Assembly: GCA_038227045.1 (NCBI GenBank)
Contig: JBBRQD010000011.1
Span: 20,353 to 84,352, forward strand
Direction: 5' to 3'
DNA from: JANXLS01 sp038227045
GTDB lineage: Bacteria > Planctomycetota > SZUA-567 > H5-PLA8
DNA length: 64,000 nt
Below are positions 9,301 through 17,243 of this stretch, one piece after another. The notes below the pieces were generated by a model that saw only the letters and a program-made list of their open reading frames with translations, searched no databases and was not told the DNA's origin. The translations under genes and the position numbers were made by a program. Within the stretch, counting starts at the first letter, position 1. Each line of letters opens with the position of its first letter.

Positions 9301-9554
9301 TTCTCGCCGGGTTCGTCCACTATAATCGGCCCAGCCGTTATTGTTGGCGGGTGGGTTGCAGTCGTTTTCGGTGTTGGGGGAACCGGATGCTTGATCGGTG
9401 TATTTTCGGGCGGGTGTTGATCGCGTTCTGTGTTGCATCCGCTCGCGAGAACGGCGAAAAATAAAACGCACGCCACGATTGTTAAAAGGCGTGCATTTGG
9501 CCGCAGGGAAGGGTGGGGAAATAACAGTTTTGACACAGTTTTCTGAAGCGGCAA
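6375..9554 (-). CDS. Large GH42-like (beta-galactosidase-like) lipoprotein
   Basis: A 1059-residue predicted lipoprotein: hydrophobic segment at 23-40 ending in the lipobox VLASGC, then a proline/threonine-rich linker. The central part (about 280-600) resembles glycoside hydrolase family 42: SLGDGNDLSNLSQPFDYD, then FRTWLQSRYGTLKLLN and FADWDKVVPP, the pattern seen around the acid catalyst region. A trimerisation-like domain follows (AIYYSPRSVYLHW, then GYAPYFVHPEDV and NAGGCVIADGECGTFD). The C-terminal 250 residues look like beta-sandwich modules. In GH42 the segment SLGDGN would usually read W..xNE; the acid residue is replaced here, so activity is uncertain. No sugar transporter or regulator is adjacent. 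Confidence 0.7.
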   Translation of the reverse strand: MPLQKTVSKLLFPHPSLRPNARLLTIVACVLFFAVLASGCNTERDQHPPENTPIKHPVPPTPKTTATHPPTITAGPIIVDEPGEKSVKPDNKSGVSQLNLPALYIDRNGPSDPAKLTFVAATGTNRSTFLAANEKLHLDSPEIVSGGDLTGVVNLAANGDMLRLLWIDESGRVAAAQDCVQPGNLNGGAFTFKMPPGTFGHLHKIALVRVPPNGGNIKLEAFEPLRVNEALFWDDYVVLSADDSARKLFPSCAARLELALQRSENPLYLPGWELRANTYAKSRDTKIFERQPPIFDEEAIKKAAASMTKNVAGRGSGLSLWSLGDGNDLSNLSQPFDYDMSAGTLDMFRTWLQSRYGTLKLLNTQWKTNFADWDKVVPPTTDEVKMALNTNYSKRMAILKTGDLEKKLQRRGDEPMFAIDPKELHTPANENVSAWADFRAFNDFAFSRVLREFCKIADDADRKSQTGFVNAQAPSAWGGWEYRNISRSVEWIEEHSSFVAREIMRGLAPRMHCISAAGGQEAASVHRLWDRWLRGDNGCLLPAFADAVIPPFDDIGEMTRGLTLLRNQARGHADPIAIYYSPRSVYLHWMIDSETDGSAWLYRDGRAEAVRGTLNLQLKSWLLLLEDLGYAPYFVHPEDVVAGDLHYPETKVVILPKVLSLSQNEARALREFVNAGGCVIADGECGTFDGMGKRRGPLAGEPKSVGAMDADFGIARKDFIALERDGRFRGDPISSRLVMRGKDNKPVGAESPELRVLEPGISASGGVAHAASADGGKALFSKSSGLGRYFYLNLCMQDYERLRSEKTAPGFKYNGLTNQAYAEKYGAPTGGEALRLAVSDILDEMVGENPLNVKWSTGAQARGLKRVRFDLGSGAAFYAIMPLADAGGDETKPELKGAPLDESALAEVGDGKAHCWYDMRRGEYLGTAEVAKVKIEPNRPAILAALPYAVEKVALKVRRLDKAHIFKINAELIVAGGLPRRHVFHIEVLDLAGKPMPYFAANISAENGACTHEIALGINDPPGTYRVVVRDVLTGKSAEGDLVKDGVEYNGLKFEPKAQ

Positions 9555-9828
9555 TCAGCCTCTCGCGATTTCCCTAAATTCATATCCCTCGGCCATTTTA
9601 ACAACGATGGCCGATCGACCCAGCGCGGCAACTTTTTCGCGCCAATGATCAAAATGCAATGCATGCTTACAGTGTGATGAGTCGATCATTCTACGAATCC
9701 CTAACGTTTCTGCAACAACGCTGGCGTTTTCGGAGCATCTTTCTTTCGATTCTGCGCTTCCAAGATGGCCTTCTTACGTCATAAAGTACAAACGGAACGC
9801 CAGTTAGGTCACCATAAGGAAGATATAT

Positions 9829-10179
9829 ATGAGCGCACACGAGGTTGGATTATTCGATAATCCACTGGCAACGGACATCCGGTTGGAGTTTGATGCGGCG
9901 TTAAAGAACGGCGCAAGCGTGTACGTCGCCGCCGAAAATATCCTGCAAAAACACGCCCACTCAATTCACGACTCCGACTGCAGCCCCATTATTTTGTACG
10001 CATTGGCCGCGCTGCAATTGCAACACGGCGTCATCTCGTCAAAAATTCGGAAACGCGCCCTGACCTTGATCAATTCGGGTGACGGGCTCGAACGCTGGCG
10101 CGGTGCATCACCGGAGATTTATGAGGCGCGCAAAGAAGTCGAACAGGAACTGCGCGCGCGGCTGGTGGCAATGGGATAA
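9829..10179 (+). CDS. Unknown 116-residue protein
   Basis: A soluble, mostly helical protein that I do not recognise. It has no signal peptide or membrane segment. Features are an acidic, alanine-rich first half (FDAALKNGASVYVAAENILQ), a SDCSPIILYALAALQLQHG helix and a charged C-terminal helix (RKEVEQELRARL). AAGGAAG lies about seven bases before the ATG. It stands alone between the minus-strand lipoprotein and the minus-strand kinase; the 274 bases upstream hold its promoter and that of the lipoprotein gene and nothing else I can name. Confidence 0.65.
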   Translation: MSAHEVGLFDNPLATDIRLEFDAALKNGASVYVAAENILQKHAHSIHDSDCSPIILYALAALQLQHGVISSKIRKRALTLINSGDGLERWRGASPEIYEARKEVEQELRARLVAMG

Positions 10180-10213
10180 TGGCTGAACTAAATTCAACCG
10201 CCGAAGTTGTCTC

Positions 10214-12202
10214 TCACTCCTTCTTCAATCGCAATTCAAACCGCGCCCCCGGCTTTCCGTCCGCGCGCTTTGCCAGCTCAATCCGGCCGTTGTGGTCTTC
10301 GAGGATGCGGTTGGCAATCGACAATCCGAGGCCCGTGCCTTTTCCCGCGGATTTGGTCGTGAAGAACGGCTCGAATATTTTTCGCTGGAGATCGGCTGGC
10401 ACGCCCGGCCCATTGTCTTCGACAGCGAGCACGACGGTGCTGCCGTTCTCGGTGCGCGTCTGCAGTGTCACGCACGGATTTTCCACGGCCTCGCCCATCT
10501 CGATCGCGTCCGCCGCGTTGGTCACGAGATTGACCAGCACTTGTTCGAGTTCGTTCGCCGCGGCGCGCACATGTGGCGGCTCCGGAATCGCCAGGTCCAG
10601 GCGCAGCGAAATTCCGCGCATCCGCAGGCTGTGCGACATTAAATCGCGAATGCGCGCGGCCAGTTCATTGGGCGAACACTCCGATTTTCCGCTGCCGGAC
10701 ATGCGCGCGAAATCGAGCAGGCTCTGCACTATTTTTTTGCAGCGCCGGGCCTGATCTTCGATTGCGATCAACTCGCGCGGGGCACCGGCGCCGATCTTAT
10801 AATCCTCGATCAGGATTTGCGCGTAACCCAGGACCGTGCCCAGCGGCGTGTTCAATTCGTGCGCCACGCCCGCGGCGAGATTTCCAAGCGCGTTCAATTT
10901 TTCCGCGTGCGACACCTGTTTTTCCAGCGAACTGCGTTCGGTCACGTCGCGCGACACCACGACAAGTCCCATCGCTCCGCTGGCCCCGACATGCACCGCA
11001 CTGACCGTGTTCTCAAATGTTCGTCCTTGCATTTCGACGAGTGTCCGCCGCGGCGCGGCAGGGGGATTCAACTCCGGTTTTTCCTGCGGTTTCGGCGCGT
11101 CCGCCCCCAGCAATGCAAGCGTCGCCGGGCACAACATGCCGCCCTTTGAAAGGGCCTCATCCAGACACGCTGAGGGATTACCAAATGGACAGCTCTCCTT
11201 CGCCAGTTCTTCAGCGGTCTTCTTCGTGTCCGTTCCGTTCGTATGGACGCCGTTCGCCTCGTTCGCGTTCAATGCAACAGGTGGATTTTCGTGATGGTGT
11301 TGCAGTAAGTTCTCGCCGCCGCTCGGTCCGTGGCAATATACTTCGCCGGTGGCGGGATCGTTGCATCCGGTTTGCTTCAGTGTGTCTTTCAACGCGAGTA
11401 GCGCACTTTTCTGGGCGGCGGAGTTGGCGAGCAATACGCGGCCGTTCAGATCGACGACGACGACGCCCTCGTCCATGCACTCGAGAATCGCCCGCGCGCG
11501 TTCGTGTTCGGTGGCCAGCTTCTTTTCGGCGGACGCGAGCATGACGACGCGATCGGCGAGATCCGCGTTCAGGCGCCGCACATCGCGCGAACTCGCGCGC
11601 AAACGGTCCATGATCGCCGTGACCAGATACACGGAGATGGTCAGCGTCGTATCGTAAGCGAACACAATTCCGAAGCGGGCGAGTGACGATCGGCCCGCGT
11701 CGCTGAGCATGTCCTTGATCGGCCAGTTGAGTCCGAATTGTTCGCACAAACCCAAAATCGCGACAATGCCTGCCGTCATCAGCGCGACACTGTACGCCTG
11801 TTTTCGTTCCAAAAGAATCCCGGCAATGACGACGTGAAAAATGAAATAGAAGATGAACGGGTTCGACAGAGCCCCGGAAAAAAAGATCAACAGTCCGAGT
11901 CCAATGACGTCGACCGTTATTTGCAGCAGCGCCTCGGCTGAGAGCGCGCGAAGCGTTCGCACGGGAGTTTGCGCGTGCAGGCTCAGAAAGCCGATATTCA
12001 TGACCACCATCGCGGCCGTCACAACCGCGAGAGGCCACGCCGAATCGATAAAATGAATCAGCCGCGCGCCAGCCACCGCCACGCACACGCTCGAGAGCGC
12101 CACCCAACGCAAGTTCACCAGCCAGCGGAGGCGCTCGTTGAGTTCATCCCGCCGCTGAAGTTCGTCGCCCGTCATATTGCTGTTCGCAGTCGCTTCTGTC
12201 AT
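10214..12202 (-). CDS. RegB-like membrane sensor histidine kinase
   Basis: 662 residues. Residues 25-200 contain six hydrophobic segments with the sequence SGALSNPF at 109-116; RegB/PrrB redox kinases have a quinone-binding GGxxNPF motif at this place, here with the second glycine replaced by alanine. A coiled linker leads to a PAS-like domain (about 235-420) that carries an unusual 100-residue insert with five cysteines (280, 290, 338, 346, 358) and a QHHH run. The HisKA box is GVAHELNTPLG with His448. The ATPase domain has NLVTNAADA, DNGPGVP, FEPFFTTK and GTGLGLSI. No response regulator is adjacent; the nearest is at 20482. Likely a redox- or metal-responsive kinase. Confidence 0.9.
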   Translation of the reverse strand: MTEATANSNMTGDELQRRDELNERLRWLVNLRWVALSSVCVAVAGARLIHFIDSAWPLAVVTAAMVVMNIGFLSLHAQTPVRTLRALSAEALLQITVDVIGLGLLIFFSGALSNPFIFYFIFHVVIAGILLERKQAYSVALMTAGIVAILGLCEQFGLNWPIKDMLSDAGRSSLARFGIVFAYDTTLTISVYLVTAIMDRLRASSRDVRRLNADLADRVVMLASAEKKLATEHERARAILECMDEGVVVVDLNGRVLLANSAAQKSALLALKDTLKQTGCNDPATGEVYCHGPSGGENLLQHHHENPPVALNANEANGVHTNGTDTKKTAEELAKESCPFGNPSACLDEALSKGGMLCPATLALLGADAPKPQEKPELNPPAAPRRTLVEMQGRTFENTVSAVHVGASGAMGLVVVSRDVTERSSLEKQVSHAEKLNALGNLAAGVAHELNTPLGTVLGYAQILIEDYKIGAGAPRELIAIEDQARRCKKIVQSLLDFARMSGSGKSECSPNELAARIRDLMSHSLRMRGISLRLDLAIPEPPHVRAAANELEQVLVNLVTNAADAIEMGEAVENPCVTLQTRTENGSTVVLAVEDNGPGVPADLQRKIFEPFFTTKSAGKGTGLGLSIANRILEDHNGRIELAKRADGKPGARFELRLKKE

Positions 12203-12357
12203 GCGTGCATTATCGACGCGACGGCGCGCTAATCAAGCGTGGGCGGGTCAATTCGCGTGACATCGGGAGATTGTGTGCTAAATTCTCATAAAGTTGTATT
12301 GAAGCCGTGAAATTATTGGACGGCATTCGCCTTACTTCCTCTTCGATAAAGCATCCC

Positions 12358-13689
12358 ATGTCGGTACCCAAAGCCCGCGACCTCAAACTCTCTTCTCACC
12401 GCGAAAAAGTCGTCCTCGTCGGAGGTTATCGCCCGGGCGACTTGCTGCCTGGCGAAGAGCCGCTTGAAGAGCTCGAGCGGCTGGCCGAAACTGCCGGGGC
12501 GCAGGTCGTCGCCAAGGTCGTTCAGAACATCAAGGAGGTCACGCCAGCGACTTTCATCGGCAAAGGAAAAGTTCAGGAAGTCAAAGCGCTGGCCAACGAA
12601 CACGGCGCCAAATGCGTGCTCTTCGATCACGATCTGCTGCCTGGCCAGGGCAAGAATCTCGACGTGGCGACCGGCCTCAAAGTGATGGACCGCACCGAAT
12701 TGATTCTCGATATTTTCGCCAGCCGCGCGCGTTCGCGCATGGCGATGGTCCAGGTCGGCATCGCGTTGCTCAACTACCGGCTGCCGCGCCTGAAGAGATT
12801 GTGGACGCATCTCGAGGGCCAGGTGGGGGGCATCGGCATGCGCGGTGGACCCGGTGAACGGCAGATGGAACTCGATCGCCGCAAGATCGAAAAGCAAATC
12901 GACGATCTGAAGCACGAATTGAAAGTGATCGGCGGGCGCAAGGAGCGCATGGTCCGGTCGCGCGCGAAGGACAATTTTATGGTGTCGCTGGTGGGCTACA
13001 CCAACGCCGGAAAAAGCACGCTGATGCGCGCGCTGACCGGCGAGCAAGTGTACATCGAAGACAAGCTCTTCGCGACGCTCGACACCAAAACCAGCATGTT
13101 GAAACTCGGCGGAGGAAACCACGTGCTGCTCTCCGACACCGTCGGGTTCATCCGCCGCCTGCCACATCATCTGGTGGCGAGTTTTCACGCCACGCTCGAA
13201 GAAGCGCGCACGGCCGATCTGCTGCTGCACGTCGCGGATGCGTCCTCGCTGCACGTGCGCGGACAGATGGATTCGGTGAACTCGGTGTTGAGGGAAATCG
13301 GCTGCGGCGATTCGGAAACGATTCTGGTGCTGAATAAAATCGACAGGATCAAGGAAGAACAACAACTCGATTTCAGTCAGCTCAAACACGAGCATGTCGA
13401 AGCAGTGCCGGTCTCGGCGCTGCGCGGCGAAGGGCTTGACCGACTCCTCGCCGAAATCCGCGAGCGAGTCCGCGACGATGCGAAACCGCTTTCAATTTCA
13501 GTTCACGCCGGCGAAGGAAAAATGCTCTCGTTCCTTGCCACGCACTTCTTCGAAGACTCCCGCGAAATGGACGGGGAAAACATTATCCTGCACGGACGCT
13601 GCTCACGCGACGTGCTGGAAAAACTGCTGACCTCGCCCGCGTCTGTTCGGTTCCTGAAAGGCTGGCCGGAAGAGCCGAAAAAAGCGTGA
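12358..13689 (+). CDS. hflX: GTPase HflX
   Basis: A 443-residue ribosome-associated GTPase. The N-terminal HflX domain covers about 1-185 (VLVGGYRPGD, ATFIGKGKVQEV, RTELILDIFASRA, GGIGMRGGPGE). The G domain follows, with G1 GYTNAGKST, G3 DTVGFIRRLP and G4 NKID. The family splits stalled or hibernating ribosomes. A GTG at 12307 in the same frame would add 17 residues (MKLLDG...); neither start has a strong ribosome-binding site, and ATG 12358 matches the usual length better. It stands as its own unit with a short spacer to arginase that contains an 8-nt repeat element. Confidence 0.93.
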   Translation: MSVPKARDLKLSSHREKVVLVGGYRPGDLLPGEEPLEELERLAETAGAQVVAKVVQNIKEVTPATFIGKGKVQEVKALANEHGAKCVLFDHDLLPGQGKNLDVATGLKVMDRTELILDIFASRARSRMAMVQVGIALLNYRLPRLKRLWTHLEGQVGGIGMRGGPGERQMELDRRKIEKQIDDLKHELKVIGGRKERMVRSRAKDNFMVSLVGYTNAGKSTLMRALTGEQVYIEDKLFATLDTKTSMLKLGGGNHVLLSDTVGFIRRLPHHLVASFHATLEEARTADLLLHVADASSLHVRGQMDSVNSVLREIGCGDSETILVLNKIDRIKEEQQLDFSQLKHEHVEAVPVSALRGEGLDRLLAEIRERVRDDAKPLSISVHAGEGKMLSFLATHFFEDSREMDGENIILHGRCSRDVLEKLLTSPASVRFLKGWPEEPKKA

Positions 13690-13768
13690 ATTTAAGTTTC
13701 GCAGGGATTCATCTAAGAATTCATATCCAATTTGCTCGCATCCATTTTCTTGCTATTCTCTTCGCCGG

Positions 13769-13796
13769 TCTTTGCGCCTTTGCGTCTTTGCGAGAG
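13769..13796 (+). repeat. 8-nt-period element in the arginase leader (TCTTTGCG type)
   Basis: Three units, TCTTTGCG, CCTTTGCG and TCTTTGCG, followed by AGAG. It lies ten bases before the arginase start. All 28 bases recur at 51404-51431, in the same orientation relative to thiC, also just ahead of the coding sequence. Confidence 0.85.
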
Positions 13797-13805
13797 AATT
13801 GAATT

Positions 13806-14774
13806 ATGGAAATTGCGAACGTGATCCCGGCAGAGCAGCGCATCGGCCTGATCGGCGTCCCGATGGATCTCGGAACGCATTTGCGCGGCGTGGACATGGG
13901 GCCGTCGGCGATTCGCGTCGCGGGTTTGAATGCGAAGCTTGAAAGCCTCGGCTATGTCGTGCACGATCGCGGCAATGTCAGCGTCACGTCGGCTCATGCC
14001 GCGCTGGAAGCGGAAAAAAAATTCGAGAAGCTCTCCAGCCCCAAATCGAAATCGCTGTGCTTCGCGCCGCTCGTCGCCCAGGTCTGCACCGAACTGGCGC
14101 TCAAAGTCGAAGAGTCGCTCGACCAAAACGAAATCCCTCTGGTGCTGGGCGGCGATCATTCCATCGCAATGGGCACGCTCGGCGGACTCGCGCGGCATGG
14201 GCAAAAGACGAAGAAAAAGTACGGGCTGCTCTGGGTCGATGCGCACGGCGATTGCAACACGCCCGAGACGTCGCCAAGCGGCAATATCCACGGCATGCCC
14301 ATGGCCGTTGCGCTGGGGCATGGCGCGAAATTGCTGACGGGCCTCGCGGGCGTCCGCCCAATGGTTCAAGCCGCGCGCACCGTTCTGCTGGGCGCGCGCG
14401 ATCTCGACCGCGGCGAGCGCGACAACATCAAACGCTTCGGCTTTCATGTGTACACGATGCGTCAGCTCGACGAGCGCGGCGTTTTCGCATGTATGAAAGA
14501 AGCGCTTGAGCTTCTCGCGGATGGCACCGACGGCTTTCATCTTTCATTCGACATCGACAGCGTCGACCCGAGTGTTGCGCCGGGCGTGGGCACCCCCGTT
14601 TCCGGCGGCCTGCCGATCCGCGAAGCGCATTTAGTCATGGAACTCGTTGCCGATTCGCGCAAGTTGCGCAGTTGCGAACTGGTCGAAGTCAACCCCGCGC
14701 TCGATGTTCGCAATGCCACGGCGCATCTTGCGTCCGAACTGCTCATGTCCGCATTCGGCGCGAGTATTCTGTGA
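13806..14774 (+). CDS. rocF: Arginase
   Basis: A 322-residue ureohydrolase that splits arginine to ornithine and urea with a binuclear Mn2+ centre. Metal ligands are seen in GGDHS, VDAHGD and SFDIDSVDP. The start IGLIGVPMDLGTHLRGVDMGPSAIR and the end LVEVNPALDVRN are those of true arginases rather than agmatinases. The stop codon overlaps the GTG start of priA by four bases (GTGA), so the two are translationally coupled. Ornithine could feed polyamine synthesis (see the SpeD-SpeE fusion at 21416), although no ornithine decarboxylase is in the window. Confidence 0.95.
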   Translation: MEIANVIPAEQRIGLIGVPMDLGTHLRGVDMGPSAIRVAGLNAKLESLGYVVHDRGNVSVTSAHAALEAEKKFEKLSSPKSKSLCFAPLVAQVCTELALKVEESLDQNEIPLVLGGDHSIAMGTLGGLARHGQKTKKKYGLLWVDAHGDCNTPETSPSGNIHGMPMAVALGHGAKLLTGLAGVRPMVQAARTVLLGARDLDRGERDNIKRFGFHVYTMRQLDERGVFACMKEALELLADGTDGFHLSFDIDSVDPSVAPGVGTPVSGGLPIREAHLVMELVADSRKLRSCELVEVNPALDVRNATAHLASELLMSAFGASIL

Positions 14775-17164
14775 AAAAAGCACCGCCTTCCCCCACGCTC
14801 GATTTGTTCGGCGATCCCGAATCGTTGCCAGTCGCACCGAAATCAGTGCAGAAAATCGCGCCTGAGAAGCCGCAGCCGCCGGTGACTCCACTGACCTTCG
14901 AGCACCTCGCCGAAGTCGCGTTGGAACGGCCGATGCGGAACACATATACCTATATCGCCGACGGTGTCCCCGGCACGCTCGCACTCGGCGCGCGCGTCAC
15001 GGTGCCGTTCGGAAAGGGAACCGCGTCCGGTTTTTACCTGGGCGAACGGCCTCTTGAAGAATTCAGGCACGCAGGTTTCGATCCGGCGAAATTAAAACCG
15101 ATTGTCGGCGTCATAGGCGATGGAACCGGCGTAACCGAAGAGCTGGTGAAACTCGCGCGGTGGATGTCGCGGCACTACGTCTGCCCGCTGGGCATGGTGT
15201 TGAAATCGATGCTTCCCATCGGTGTTAAAGAGGGCACGAAATCGAAGAAGTCGCGCTTTGTTTCCTCGCACTTGAGCGCGAACGAATTGATGATCCAAGC
15301 GGCATCGCTCATTGTGAAAAAGGAAAAGCAGGCCGCGATTCTGCGAGCGTTAGCCGAGCGTTTGAGCTCCGCGCCAGTCGATGCAGCGGAATTGTTGAGC
15401 AGCACGAACGCGCCCGTCACGGCGCTCAAGTCGTTGGAGAAATCGAAGCTGCTGCGCATCGTTGAAAAGTCGAACTTCGAAATCGAAGCGGCGGACACGA
15501 CGCACGCGCGCACGACAAATCTGATTTTGAACGACGAACAAATCGTGGCGCTGAAAGAAATCGAAGCGGCGCTGGAATCAAGGGAAGCATCGGGCTTTTT
15601 GCTGCAAGGCGTTACGGGCAGCGGCAAGACGGAAGTGTATTTGCGCGCGCTGCAAATTGCCCTCGCGGCCGGGCGCCAGGCCATCGTACTGGTCCCCGAA
15701 ATCGCACTGACACCGCAGACTGCCGAACGGTTTCAAAGCCGTCTCGGGCGCAAACGAGTGGCCGTGTTGGCCAGTGACGAAGCCAAGGGTGAACGGGCCG
15801 AAATCTGGCGCGCGATCCGCGCCGGCAAAATCGATGTCGTCGTCGGCGCGCGTTCCGCACTCTACGCACCGCTGCCGCGCCTGGGGATTATCGTTGTCGA
15901 CGAAGAGCACGATTCGTCTTACAAATCGCCGGCCGCCCCGCGTTACAACGCGCGCGACGCGGCGGTCGCGCTGGCGCGCATCACGCGCTCCACGATTATT
16001 CTCGGCAGCGCGACGCCCTGCTTCGAAACATATTACGCGGCGAAGCTGGGCACGCTAACACGACTGATTTTGTCAAAGCGCGCCACCGGGCAGCCGATGC
16101 CTCCGGTGGCTGTCGTCGATCTCAATCGTGAAAATGTGGAGAACGAAAAATACACGATCGTCTCGCAACTGATGAAGCGCGAACTCGAAAAAACGCTGGC
16201 GCGCGGCGAGCAGGCGATTCTGTTTTTGAATCGCCGGGGCTTTTCGACAGTCAATAAATGCCTGCGCTGCGGCAACACGGAAAAGTGCGAACGCTGCGAC
16301 ATTGCGCTGACCGGCCACCGCGACAACAAGACTCTGGTCTGCCATTACTGCAACACGAAAAGGCCGATGTCGAATGTCTGTTCGATCTGCCACGCGCCCG
16401 GCCTGAAGACATGGGGACTCGGCACCGAGCGCGTCGAAGACGAAATCGTGCGCTTGTTTCCCAGCGTCAAAGACCGCATCGCGCGCATGGACAGCGACAC
16501 AATGAACAACAGCGACAAGTATGCTCAAACGCTCGGCGCATTCAAAGAGCGCAAAACCGATATTCTGATCGGCACGCAGATGATCGCGAAGGGGCTGGAT
16601 TTTCCAGCGGTCACGCTGGTCGGCGTGCTGCTGGCGGACACGGCGCTCCACATGCCGGACTTCCGAAATCGCGAGCGAACGTTTCAACTCATTTCGCAGG
16701 TCGCCGGCCGCGCGGGCCGCAGCGAACTCGGCGGCACAGTCGTCGTTCAAACTCACTTGCCGACGGATATCTCGATCAAGTACGCCGTCGCGCATGACTT
16801 CGAAACATTTTATCTCGAAGAGATGAAAGAGCGGCAAGCGTTCGGTTATCCGCCGTTCACGCGACTCGCACGCATCGTCTTATCGAGCAAGAACAAGGAG
16901 GCGTTGTCGGGCGGATCGAGCGCGCTGGCCGACGCGCTGAAGATGACCGTCGCCTCGAATCCAGAATTGAAGTCAATTCAAATACTCGGTCCGAGCGACG
17001 CCCCGATTTCGCGCATCCGTGACGCGTTTCGCAAACACATCCTAATCAAAGCGCCTACAAGCGAACAACTCTCCACGTTGCTCGACGGACCGATGGCGGA
17101 CATGCTTATGAAATTGAAAGATGTAGACGGCCTCATTGATGTGGATGCGCTGACGATGCTGTGA
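14771..17164 (+). CDS. priA: Primosomal protein N' (PriA helicase)
   Basis: A 797-residue superfamily 2 helicase that restarts stalled replication forks. Order of parts: 3'-DNA-binding domain (about 45-150), winged-helix region, Walker A GVTGSGKTEVYL, Walker B DEEHD, ILGSATP, then the zinc-binding insert with eight cysteines (CLRCGNTEKCERC and CHYCN, CSICH) and the C-terminal helicase motifs (IGTQMIAKGLDFP, QVAGRAGR). GTG at 14771 overlaps the arginase stop; longer in-frame readings run inside arginase. The 45-residue N-terminal extension (LDLFGDPES) before the family domain is proline-rich and probably disordered. Confidence 0.95.
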   Translation: MKKAPPSPTLDLFGDPESLPVAPKSVQKIAPEKPQPPVTPLTFEHLAEVALERPMRNTYTYIADGVPGTLALGARVTVPFGKGTASGFYLGERPLEEFRHAGFDPAKLKPIVGVIGDGTGVTEELVKLARWMSRHYVCPLGMVLKSMLPIGVKEGTKSKKSRFVSSHLSANELMIQAASLIVKKEKQAAILRALAERLSSAPVDAAELLSSTNAPVTALKSLEKSKLLRIVEKSNFEIEAADTTHARTTNLILNDEQIVALKEIEAALESREASGFLLQGVTGSGKTEVYLRALQIALAAGRQAIVLVPEIALTPQTAERFQSRLGRKRVAVLASDEAKGERAEIWRAIRAGKIDVVVGARSALYAPLPRLGIIVVDEEHDSSYKSPAAPRYNARDAAVALARITRSTIILGSATPCFETYYAAKLGTLTRLILSKRATGQPMPPVAVVDLNRENVENEKYTIVSQLMKRELEKTLARGEQAILFLNRRGFSTVNKCLRCGNTEKCERCDIALTGHRDNKTLVCHYCNTKRPMSNVCSICHAPGLKTWGLGTERVEDEIVRLFPSVKDRIARMDSDTMNNSDKYAQTLGAFKERKTDILIGTQMIAKGLDFPAVTLVGVLLADTALHMPDFRNRERTFQLISQVAGRAGRSELGGTVVVQTHLPTDISIKYAVAHDFETFYLEEMKERQAFGYPPFTRLARIVLSSKNKEALSGGSSALADALKMTVASNPELKSIQILGPSDAPISRIRDAFRKHILIKAPTSEQLSTLLDGPMADMLMKLKDVDGLIDVDALTML

Positions 17165-17243
17165 AGGTTACCCTTCATTTACCTTGACCCCCACGCCATT
17201 TCCTTGTTTGAAGAGGATGAGAAATCCGCTAGATTTGGGGGCC

